64,000 bases of DNA from the NCBI RefSeq assembly GCF_030518795.1, contig NZ_CP130427.1, positions 2,666,001 to 2,730,000 of the forward strand. The letters run 5' to 3'. The stretch's first letter is position 1. Each line of letters begins with the position of its first letter. Shown here piece after piece: positions 7,740 to 15,312 of this stretch. The notes under the pieces were generated by a model. That model was not told where the DNA came from. It saw nothing but the letters and a program-made list of their open reading frames with translations, and searched no databases. The stretch is from Micromonospora sp. NBRC 110009. Lineage in GTDB: Bacteria > Actinomycetota > Actinomycetes > Mycobacteriales > Micromonosporaceae. Both the position numbers and the translations under genes were made by a program.

Positions 7740-10249
7740 GCCGGCTCCTCCCCGAACGGCACCAGCACCGTCCCCTGCTCGCCCGGGCCGTCCCAGAGCA
7801 CCGCCCGCCCGGGCCGCGGCCGCCACGACACCGGCCGGTCGAAGAGCTGCTCCAGCCGGCCGCCCGGCACGTCCGTCACCACCACCGCGGTCAGCTTGTC
7901 CACCTCGCCCTCCGGGCCGAGCAGCCCGGTCAACGGCGCCACCGAACGCCACCAGCCGAGCAGGTGCCGCCCGCCCGGCGGGCCCTCCAGCAGCAGTGAG
8001 CGCAGCAGCTCGGGCGGCAGCTCGTCCGCGTCGGGCACGTCCAGGCCGAACACCACCAGGTAGCCGGGTGCGTCCTCCTCCATCGCCGCCCGCAGCCCGG
8101 CCACGTCGACCGTCTCGACCTCGTGCCGCTCGGCCAGTTCCTCGGCGAGCGCCGCCGCCGGCCCGGCCGACCCGTTCGCCAGCGGCGCCAGCACGAACCG
8201 GACCCTGCCGGGCTGCACCGCCGCGCTCCGGACCGCCGTGACCAGCAGCCGCTCCGCCTCCTCGTCCCGGCCCAGCACCGCCAGGTTCCGGCCGGCGGCC
8301 GGCCCGAGCGGCACGGCCGCCGTGGAGCGGTGCACGTCCACCGCCCGGCCGAGCAGCGCGGCCGGGGCCGGTGCCCGTCCGGCCAGCGCGGCCCGGTACC
8401 GCGGGTCGTTGGTGAGCAGCGGTCGCGCGTACCCCGCGAAGACCACCGGCGGGAGGCCGCCCTCCGGCCGGGCCGACCAGAGGCGGTGCCGCAGGTCGGC
8501 GAGGGCGTCCGGGTCCTCGTGCGGATCCGGGAACCGGATCATCCGTTCATGCCCCCGGGTGGCGCCGCGCGGCCCGCCGAGCCCGCCGGCGGTGTTCACC
8601 ACCGCGCTGCCCACCGGCAGCCCGGCCGCCGCGTCGTTCGTCGGCTCCAGCACCGCCGACCCGCCGGGCAGCGCCACCCGGACCGGGAACTGGCCGAGCA
8701 GCGGGTCACGCGGGCCGCCGATGCCGAGGTCGCCCTCGCCGGCCAGGACCAGATGGATCCCGTACGCCCGGGCGGCGCGGGCCAGCGCGTCCAGCCGGGC
8801 CAGCAGATCGGTGGCCAGCCGGTCCCGCTCGCGCAGCAACAGCGGGAAGTTGTCGATCACGCAGACGATCCGGGGCAGCGACTGGTGCTCGCGCAGCTCC
8901 GCGTAGCGCTGCCCGCCGGCGCGCCGGCCGGCGTCCTCGCGGCGGCGCAGCTCCGCCGCCAGCTCCTCCAGCAGGTCCGCCACGTATTCGCGGTCGGCGG
9001 CCATCCCGGCGGTCCGGACCTGCGGCACCCAGGAGCGGTCCCGCTCCGTCTGCAGGAACTCCACAAAGGAGTCACCGTCGCCCAGGTCGGCGAGGTGGAG
9101 GACCAGCTCGTCCGGGGCGTAGCGGGCGGTCAACCCGAACAGCACGTTGGTGAGGAACGCGGACCGGCCCGCCGCCGAGCGACCGCTGACCAGCCAGTGC
9201 GGGGTCAGCTCGGTGAAGCCGAGGCTGACCGGCCGGCCCGCGGCGTCACCGACCATCGTGCTGAGCGCATCTGTGGAGCTCGACTGCCACCGCTCCCCGG
9301 CCGGCAGCAGGTCGGACAGGGAGAGCCGGGTGCCGTCCTCGATCTGCCGGGCCAGCCGGCGGCAGACCCCGGCGACCAACTTCACCGGTGGATCCTCCGC
9401 CAGGAACACCGGCGAGTTCAGCCCACCCGGCGACTCCGCCCCGGGACCGCTGAGCGCCGCGCCCGGCGGGTCACCGACCAGCGCGTACGCGGTGCGCACC
9501 GCGATGCTGGTGGCCTGGGGCAGCGGCGCCGCCGCCGGCCAGCCGGCCACCACCAGGTGCAGCCCCGCCCGGTGCCCCTGGGCGGCCAGTCCCTCGATCC
9601 GGGCGCGGTCCGAGGGGGCCGTGCCGTCCGGCAGGGTGGCCAGCATCAGCAGCAGGGTCCGGTCGTGCCCGCGCTGCCGGGCGGTGCCGGCGGCCACCCA
9701 CTGCTCGGCCTCGGCCAGGACCGCCCGGAGCCCGGCCGCGTCCGTCGCCGGCGGCGGCAGCAGCCCCGCGTCGGCCAGCGCCGCGAAGCCGGCGAAGGTG
9801 TCCGCCGGACCGGTGCCGTCGACTGCGCGGACCAGCAGCGCGCCGGCCGGAGTGGCGGCGAAGAGGCGGAGCAGGAGGGCCCGGAGCAGCCCGGCGACCC
9901 GGGGATCACCGGCGTCGGCGTCGACCGTCAGGTGTCCACTGCCGAGCAACGGCACCAGCGCGGGGAACCGGGCGTCGTCCAACGGCGCGGCGGTGCCGAC
10001 CCGGACCACGGGCGGCGGGCCGTCACCCGGCGGGGTCGCCACGGTGAGGCCCTCCAGCGGGTCCCCGGCCCAGCCGGGCGCGGCGAGCGCCGCCGACGCG
10101 CGGAGCCGCTCGGCCAGCTCGTACTGCCGGTGGTGATCGGCGGGTGCGGGCCGGATCTCGTCGAGGATGCCGGCGGCGGCCGACGCGGCCGCCTCCGCCC
10201 GGCGGTGCAGAACGGCGGCCCGGCCGGCTCGCGCCTTCGGACTCGCCAC
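7736..10249 (-). CDS. FtsK/SpoIIIE/EccC-like multi-domain protein with degenerate ATP sites
   Basis: The protein has 837 residues from GTG 10249, 8 nt after a purine-rich GAGAGG. The middle module has the FtsK/EccC layout: PHWLVSGRSAAGRS (351-364), a helix, LHLADLGDGD, and then a Walker-B-like VCVIDNF (462-468). The Walker A lysine is replaced by arginine (GRSAAGRS), and the acidic residue after the Walker B Asp is Asn. A third module shows GRNLAVLGRDEEAERL (653-668), also without lysine, and the N-terminal module has none either. It therefore looks like a FtsK-superfamily protein that may not hydrolyse ATP. It lies beside a type IV-secretion-like operon, where a VirD4-like coupling protein would be expected. 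Confidence 0.75.
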   Translation of the reverse strand: MASPKARAGRAAVLHRRAEAAASAAAGILDEIRPAPADHHRQYELAERLRASAALAAPGWAGDPLEGLTVATPPGDGPPPVVRVGTAAPLDDARFPALVPLLGSGHLTVDADAGDPRVAGLLRALLLRLFAATPAGALLVRAVDGTGPADTFAGFAALADAGLLPPPATDAAGLRAVLAEAEQWVAAGTARQRGHDRTLLLMLATLPDGTAPSDRARIEGLAAQGHRAGLHLVVAGWPAAAPLPQATSIAVRTAYALVGDPPGAALSGPGAESPGGLNSPVFLAEDPPVKLVAGVCRRLARQIEDGTRLSLSDLLPAGERWQSSSTDALSTMVGDAAGRPVSLGFTELTPHWLVSGRSAAGRSAFLTNVLFGLTARYAPDELVLHLADLGDGDSFVEFLQTERDRSWVPQVRTAGMAADREYVADLLEELAAELRRREDAGRRAGGQRYAELREHQSLPRIVCVIDNFPLLLRERDRLATDLLARLDALARAARAYGIHLVLAGEGDLGIGGPRDPLLGQFPVRVALPGGSAVLEPTNDAAAGLPVGSAVVNTAGGLGGPRGATRGHERMIRFPDPHEDPDALADLRHRLWSARPEGGLPPVVFAGYARPLLTNDPRYRAALAGRAPAPAALLGRAVDVHRSTAAVPLGPAAGRNLAVLGRDEEAERLLVTAVRSAAVQPGRVRFVLAPLANGSAGPAAALAEELAERHEVETVDVAGLRAAMEEDAPGYLVVFGLDVPDADELPPELLRSLLLEGPPGGRHLLGWWRSVAPLTGLLGPEGEVDKLTAVVVTDVPGGRLEQLFDRPVSWRPRPGRAVLWDGPGEQGTVLVPFGEEPA

Positions 10250-10459
10250 CGCGTCCACCTCTCTTCCCGAGGCCGACCTATCCTCCCCGAGCTGTGACGG
10301 TATCCCAGCCGAGCGCCGTCCTCCGGGATGTCGCCCGGCGCTGCGCCGCTCTTTACCCGCCGCGGTGAGCAGCCTCACCCGGCATCCGTCCCGGCGGTTC
10401 GCCACGATCCGGAGATCTGAGGCATTGGGTACGCGGCGCGCAGCCGATAGCCTCAAAAG
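10250..10459. promoter_or_regulatory. Divergent promoter region; -10 TAGCCT at 10448-10453 (+)
   Basis: This region separates the FtsK-like gene (minus) from the Rv0361-like gene (plus). On the plus strand TAGCCT (10448-10453) is followed by 6 nt and GTG 10460, which predicts a leaderless mRNA. The minus-strand gene has a usable GAGAGG ribosome site next to its start. No -35 consensus stands out. Confidence 0.55.
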
Positions 10460-11032
10460 GTGGAATCAGTGCAGCCCCCCGCCGGTTCCCAGGTCTCCCG
10501 CGTACCGGCGCAGCGGACCCCGCCCGAGCAGCTGGCGCCCCCCGCGCCGGCTCCCGCGCCGGAACGTCCGCGCCGGCGGCTGCGGACCGTCCTCGCGATC
10601 GTCGCCGGGGTGCTGGCGCTGCTCTGCGGCAGCGGCGCGGTGATCGGCTTCGTGCTGTACGACCGCGCGACCGCCCCCGACCGCAGCGCCCCGGACGTCG
10701 TGGTGGACAACTACCTTCGGGCGCTCCTGGTGGACCGCGACGACACGAAGGCCGAGGAGTTCGCATGTGGAGACGGCGGCGACCTCAGCGCCGTCCATGG
10801 TCTCCGGGACGAGTTGGAGCAGCGCGAGGCGAATTTCGATGTCGTGGTGCGGGTGAGCTGGGGGCCTCTGGCTCAGGTGAAGACGGGTGACGGCAAGGAG
10901 TCGGTGACCACGACGCTGACCATCGCCAGCTCCGCGAACGGCCAGACGCGAAGCAGCCGGCGCGAGGACTGGCAGTTCGAGGTGATCGATCGCGACGGCT
11001 GGCGCGTCTGCGGGGGCAACAAGATCGGTTGA
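10460..11032 (+). CDS. Rv0361-like membrane-anchored protein
   Basis: The protein has 190 residues: a Pro/Ala-rich cytosolic N terminus (about 1-40), one membrane helix (about 44-66), and an extracytoplasmic domain of roughly 120 residues with an NTF2-like pattern (VVDNYLRALLVDRD... EEFACG... WQFEVIDRDGWRVCGG). Two cysteines (FACG and RVCGG) could form a disulfide. This architecture matches the mycobacterial Rv0361 family of unknown function. It is transcribed convergently towards the secretion-like operon, with only 7 bp between the stop codons. GTG 10460 fits the leaderless promoter; GTG 10469 is an alternative. Confidence 0.7.
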   Translation: MESVQPPAGSQVSRVPAQRTPPEQLAPPAPAPAPERPRRRLRTVLAIVAGVLALLCGSGAVIGFVLYDRATAPDRSAPDVVVDNYLRALLVDRDDTKAEEFACGDGGDLSAVHGLRDELEQREANFDVVVRVSWGPLAQVKTGDGKESVTTTLTIASSANGQTRSSRREDWQFEVIDRDGWRVCGGNKIG

Positions 11033-11039
11033 TTGCGAC

Positions 11040-11639
11040 TCACTCGAGCCAGAGCAGGTGGACCGGAACCTCCAGGGTGGTCGGTGCCGCTCCGCGCCAC
11101 GCCCACCGGTACCACTCCAGCTCCGGTGCCACCCGGACGCAGATGTCCCCGTCGGCGCCGGAGTAGGTCTCGGTCACCGCCCGGAGGTCGCGCTGCTCGG
11201 TCGAGCCGGTCACCTGCACGACCCGCCGCCCGGCGACCGAGTCCGCCTCGAAGACCGGCGTGGGCGGGCGGCGCGTGGGCGCGTCCAGCGAGACCAGCCG
11301 GATGCCCGCCTCGGGCGGGCCGGCGGCCGACCGCCGCGGGGCCACCGTCTCCACCCAGACCCGTTCCAGCGGCACCAGCGGTGCGAAGACCTCCACCTGC
11401 TCGGACTCGGCCCGGTACCACTCGTGCTCCGGGATGACCGGCACGTACGTCCGGCTGCCCTGCACCACCCGCTCGTCGGCGCGCAGGTCGCCGCGCCAGC
11501 CGAGGCCGGGGAGGCCGACCAGCACCCGGCGGCCGCGCAGCTCGATCCGGCTGGTGGCGGGAACGATCTCGACGGGTCGGGGCGGCAGCGGGGTCCAGTC
11601 GGGCTGGTCCGCGAACGGGTCGGGCAGCGGGTTGGTCAT
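11040..11639 (-). CDS. Uncharacterised protein at the end of the T4SS-like operon
   Basis: The 199-residue protein from ATG 11639 has no signal peptide or membrane helix. It is rich in beta-strand patterns and shows two similar segments, PEHEWYRAESEQVEVFAPL and PELEWYRWAWRG, each with an E-W-Y-R core, which suggests an internal repeat of a small domain. I do not recognise the family. It lies 11 nt after the stop of the M23/transglycosylase gene and is probably the last gene of the operon. Confidence 0.6.
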   Translation of the reverse strand: MTNPLPDPFADQPDWTPLPPRPVEIVPATSRIELRGRRVLVGLPGLGWRGDLRADERVVQGSRTYVPVIPEHEWYRAESEQVEVFAPLVPLERVWVETVAPRRSAAGPPEAGIRLVSLDAPTRRPPTPVFEADSVAGRRVVQVTGSTEQRDLRAVTETYSGADGDICVRVAPELEWYRWAWRGAAPTTLEVPVHLLWLE

Positions 11640-11650
11640 GGCCGGTGAAC

Positions 11651-12826
11651 CTAGGCGTTGCCGTCCACCGGGGCGCCACGCTCGCGCATGAACGGCACCG
11701 GGTTGATGGCGCCCCGACTGGACCGGTCGCTGTCCTGGTGCACCTCGAAGTGCAGGTGCGGGCCGGAGGAGTTCCCGCTGGTGCCGGAGAGGCCGAGCAC
11801 CTGACCCGCCTCCACCGCCTGCCCCGGCACCACGTCGGGCCGCTGGATCAGGTGGCAGTAGCGCGTGATGTAGCCACCGGCATGCAGGATGTCGACGAAC
11901 CAGCCGCAGCCGCCCTTGCCCGGCCAGCCGTCCCGGTCGCAGTCCCGGCGGCCGGAATGGTCGGGGTCGCACCGGGCCACCAGCACCCGACCGGCGGAGG
12001 CGGCGTGGATCGGGGTGCGCTTCTCCGCAGCGAGGTCGACCCCGTTGTGGCTGGGGCGCGCGGCGGTGCGGAATCCGGAGACGATGCCGCCCGGCAGCGG
12101 TGCGGTCCAGCCGGAGGCGGCGATCCGGGCGCCGGCCGCGGCGTCACAGACTGCCTTGCCCGCGACCTCGACGGTGCGGGCGGCGCCGCCGGCCAGCGCG
12201 TCGACGATCCGGCCGGCCAGCTCCTCGTGCTTGGCGTACGCGTCGGGGAAGGCGCTCACCTGGACCCGCTGCGCCACCACGGTGAGCGGGCGTCGCTGCC
12301 AGTTCGGCACCTCGAGCAGCTTGTCGTAGAACTTGCCGGCGGCGTACGCGGGCGCCATCCGCTGCTGGACGTTGCCCCAGCCGGGTCGCTGCTGGAACAG
12401 GCCGAGGGAGTCGTGGTCCGACCCGACGCCCTCGTGCGGCAGCGCCAGCGACTCCGGCACGGTGCTGTTGGCGAGGTTGCGCAGCGCGGACTCCTGCATG
12501 GCGGTGGCCAGTGCGATGACCCAGCCGCGCGCGGGCACCTTCCGGTCCTGGCCCACCTTGATGATGACGGCGGCGTTGCGCAGCTGGCCCTCGCCGTACT
12601 CGGTGAAGCGGGGCATCTGTCCGGTGACGTCGACCTGGTGAGCCGCGTCGCAGGCCAGGCCGGCGGCCAGGCCGTCCTGCTCGTCGTCGCCCAGCTCGGT
12701 GAGGAGGAACGCTCCGGCGCCGCCCACGCAGCAGAGCAGGGTGAGCGCGATGGTCACCGCGGTGGCCAGCACGCCGACCCGCAGCTTCCGCCGACGGGGT
12801 GCGGTCTCGTCCGGCGGGGCGCTCAC
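11651..12826 (-). CDS. VirB1-like bifunctional cell-wall hydrolase: lytic-transglycosylase-like plus M23 peptidase
   Basis: The protein has 391 residues from GTG 12826, overlapping the upstream stop as GTGA. A membrane helix (about 20-42) is followed by a transglycosylase-like module found in actinobacterial conjugation proteins (ALATAMQESALRNLAN... SLGLFQQRPGWG). The C-terminal M23 metallopeptidase has zinc-site motifs SHNGVDLA and GPHLHFEVH. Cysteines in the M23 part (RYCH, GGCGW and others) suggest disulfides outside the cell. Such enzymes open peptidoglycan locally for assembly of a secretion channel, which fits the neighbouring VirB-like genes. It could also serve general wall turnover. 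Confidence 0.82.
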   Translation of the reverse strand: MSAPPDETAPRRRKLRVGVLATAVTIALTLLCCVGGAGAFLLTELGDDEQDGLAAGLACDAAHQVDVTGQMPRFTEYGEGQLRNAAVIIKVGQDRKVPARGWVIALATAMQESALRNLANSTVPESLALPHEGVGSDHDSLGLFQQRPGWGNVQQRMAPAYAAGKFYDKLLEVPNWQRRPLTVVAQRVQVSAFPDAYAKHEELAGRIVDALAGGAARTVEVAGKAVCDAAAGARIAASGWTAPLPGGIVSGFRTAARPSHNGVDLAAEKRTPIHAASAGRVLVARCDPDHSGRRDCDRDGWPGKGGCGWFVDILHAGGYITRYCHLIQRPDVVPGQAVEAGQVLGLSGTSGNSSGPHLHFEVHQDSDRSSRGAINPVPFMRERGAPVDGNA

Positions 12827-13374
12827 TGCCGCTCCCAGTCGATCGCGTCCACCAGCCACCGACCGTCCGGGGCCACCAGTTCGAGCCGGAGCTGACCGTC
12901 GTCCAGCGGGATCAGCGCCTCCACGAAGGACTCGGTGCGGGGTCGCAGCGTCACCGGACCGGTGACCCGCCGGGCGGGGACGCTCTCGGGATCGGCGCCG
13001 TCCAGCTTCTCGGTCAGTGCGGGCGTGGACAGCGGCCGCAGCCGGGCCCGCCAGTCGTCCCCGTTGCTACCCGGGCCGGTCAGCCAGGCGGTGGTGAACC
13101 GGCCGGCGGCCTGCTCGGGGCGCAGCTCACCCGGGCGGGTCTTCGGGGAGACCGTCGCCGGAGGGCTCGACAGCACCCCGTCGTCACCGGCCTCCGGGTC
13201 GACCGTGCTGATCGGCTCGCTGGGCCGGTTGCTCAGCCCGGCGGCCGGGTCGATCGGGCCGGAGACCAGCCGGGCCGCGCCGATCACGCCGAAAACCAGG
13301 GCGGCGATCACCAGCGCGACGCCGAGCCGGGACCGCAGGACCCGGGTGAACAGGAACTCCAGCGCCCGACGCAT
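12823..13374 (-). CDS. VirB8/TcpC-like membrane protein (NTF2-fold)
   Basis: The 183-residue protein from ATG 13374 has a basic N terminus, one membrane helix (about 18-38), a Pro/Ser/Asp-rich linker, and an extracytoplasmic domain of about 95 residues (RFTTAWLTG... LRPLSTPALTEKL... LRLELVAPDGRWLVDAIDW). The predicted pattern of a short helix pair followed by a curved sheet fits the NTF2-like fold of VirB8 and TcpC, which organise conjugation channels. The assignment rests on topology and position rather than on sequence signature, so it is tentative. It overlaps the hydrolase gene by 4 nt and follows the VirB6-like gene by 5 nt. Confidence 0.6.
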   Translation of the reverse strand: MRRALEFLFTRVLRSRLGVALVIAALVFGVIGAARLVSGPIDPAAGLSNRPSEPISTVDPEAGDDGVLSSPPATVSPKTRPGELRPEQAAGRFTTAWLTGPGSNGDDWRARLRPLSTPALTEKLDGADPESVPARRVTGPVTLRPRTESFVEALIPLDDGQLRLELVAPDGRWLVDAIDWERQ

Positions 13375-13379
13375 CGATC

Positions 13380-15311
13380 TCACCGTGCCTCGGAGCGCAC
13401 CCGGGGAGCCGGGTTGGCCGGCGCACGGTCGGCCGAGTCGGGCCGGTAGACCGCGAAGGAGGGAGCTTCCTCCGGGACGTCGGGTTCCGTCCAGGTCGCC
13501 GGGGCTCGGCGCGGGCGGGGTGCCACGGTGTCCCGTCGGCTCTGCCGGTCCGGCGTGGGGGCCTCGCCGGCCCGTTCCTGCCCGTCCGGGCGTTGGCGGG
13601 TGGTGGCCGTGGTGTGCGACGGGTCCTCGTGTCGGGCCTCCGGCCGGAGGCTGCTCTGGTCGAGCGCTACGCCGCGCCGCCGGCCGATCGCCGGTTCGGC
13701 GGTGCCGCCGGGCTCGACCACGTCCAGCCGGGCCGCCACCCGCACGTCCCGGAAGAACCGGCGGTGCCACGACCCGGCGGAGCTGATCGCCTCGCTGCTG
13801 TCCTTGCCGCCGAGCTGGGTGATCCGCCGGTACGGGCGGAGCAGCAACCAGCCCACCACGCCGCAGAGCCAGACCAGCACCACCTGGAGCCAGCCGGGCA
13901 GGCTGGGGGTGTTCATGATCAGGTCGACCGCGAAGAGGTAGATGGCCGCGCCGGTGCCGAAGATGGCGATGTTGAAGACGGCCGCGACCACCGCGTTCGC
14001 CAGCCGGCGGAGGCCGGCGCTCGCCGGGCGCATCAGGCCGATCGTGCCGAGGATCGGTGCGGCGATCACCGCCCAGCGGAAGATCAGGAAGCCGAGCAGC
14101 ACCAGCAGCGAGGCGGTCAGGTCGAACATCGCGAAGAGCAGCGAGGCGAGCACCGCGATGAAGCCGGCCCCGACCCGGTCCATGTCCCGGACGCCCTGGA
14201 GGTACTCGTACGCCTCCGGGTCCTCCGTCCTGATCTGCTCGGCGACCCGGGCCCACTGCTGCTGCTTGGCCTTGATGGTGGCCTCACGGGTGGCCGGGTT
14301 CTGGCGGAGCTTCTCCGCCTCCTCCCAGGAGAGCGACTTGGCGTCGTACAACGCCGGCCCGTACTTCTTCGCCGTTTCGCTGTCGGCCGAGCCGAGCACG
14401 CCGCGCAGCCAGTTCCGGTAGAGCATCGTCTCGGTGGCGGTGTCGCTGGCCCGCACCGCAGGGGGACGGTGGTCCTTGCAGGCTTGCGGATTCGGGTCGT
14501 CACACTGGCCGGGGGGAGTGTCCCGGGACGCCGGGCCTACGGCGTCGTGAACGACGCCCAGCGTGGTGATCAGGGTGTTGTCGGCGATGTTCGCCGACTT
14601 CACCGGCCAGGCGGCGAGGGCCGTCACCGCCACCATGACCAGCACCGCCCAGCCGGCTGTGGTCATGGCGTTGCTCATGTCCGACTGGCGCGAGCGCCAG
14701 AGCAGGTAGAGCCCCACCACGCAGAGCGTGATGATGCCGAAGACGCTGAACACCTTCTGGTAGACGGCCTTGGTCGCCTGCTCCACCAGCGGGTCCGCCC
14801 AGCCCCACATCGACCGCGGGTCCCAGGCCCGCTCCCGCAGGGCGTTCGACGCCCCGATCACCGCGTTGGCGAACATGAACTCGCCGTTGGCGACCATGGT
14901 GGTGAAGCGGTAGTCCGGATGGAGCACGGACGACGCGCATCCGCCGTCGACGTCGTACGTGGTGTAGCTGTAGCCGGCGTAGCCGTAGTCGCTGTAGAGC
15001 CCCTTGGGGCCGGGGAGCTTGGCCGAGTCCGGGCGGGAGGCGAACCAGCCGGCGAGGCCCGAGTCCGGCGCGCCCGGCACCGGCGCGTTGCGGCACTCGA
15101 CCTGGTCCTGGCTGACCTCCTTGAGCTTGGCGACGCAGGCGCGGAAGTCGGCCTGCCACTGCTTGGTGCTGCACAGCTCGGCCCGGGCCTGGGCGACCGG
15201 AGTGGCGGCGTACGCGGGTGTCGCCCCGACCACCGGCCAGGCGATGGTGGCCGCGGCGAGTATGCCGAGCGCGAGGAGGAGCGCCGCGATCCGTGCCCGG
15301 GCCCTGGCCAT
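13380..15311 (-). CDS. VirB6/TrbL-like polytopic membrane protein
   Basis: The 643-residue protein starts at ATG 15311, 1 nt after the VirB4-like stop, with GGAGG in the end of that gene. It has a signal peptide (cleavage near TPAYA-AT, residue ~36) and an extracytoplasmic region with several cysteines (ELCSTKQW, FRACVAK, VECRNAP, GGCASS). At least six membrane helices follow, including IITLCVVGLYLLW, AVLVMVAVTALAAW and a cluster at about 380-500. The C-terminal ~130-residue tail is charged and disordered. This layout matches the channel-forming VirB6/TrbL proteins of actinobacterial T4SS-like loci. Confidence 0.72.
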   Translation of the reverse strand: MARARARIAALLLALGILAAATIAWPVVGATPAYAATPVAQARAELCSTKQWQADFRACVAKLKEVSQDQVECRNAPVPGAPDSGLAGWFASRPDSAKLPGPKGLYSDYGYAGYSYTTYDVDGGCASSVLHPDYRFTTMVANGEFMFANAVIGASNALRERAWDPRSMWGWADPLVEQATKAVYQKVFSVFGIITLCVVGLYLLWRSRQSDMSNAMTTAGWAVLVMVAVTALAAWPVKSANIADNTLITTLGVVHDAVGPASRDTPPGQCDDPNPQACKDHRPPAVRASDTATETMLYRNWLRGVLGSADSETAKKYGPALYDAKSLSWEEAEKLRQNPATREATIKAKQQQWARVAEQIRTEDPEAYEYLQGVRDMDRVGAGFIAVLASLLFAMFDLTASLLVLLGFLIFRWAVIAAPILGTIGLMRPASAGLRRLANAVVAAVFNIAIFGTGAAIYLFAVDLIMNTPSLPGWLQVVLVWLCGVVGWLLLRPYRRITQLGGKDSSEAISSAGSWHRRFFRDVRVAARLDVVEPGGTAEPAIGRRRGVALDQSSLRPEARHEDPSHTTATTRQRPDGQERAGEAPTPDRQSRRDTVAPRPRRAPATWTEPDVPEEAPSFAVYRPDSADRAPANPAPRVRSEAR

Positions 15312-15312
15312 G

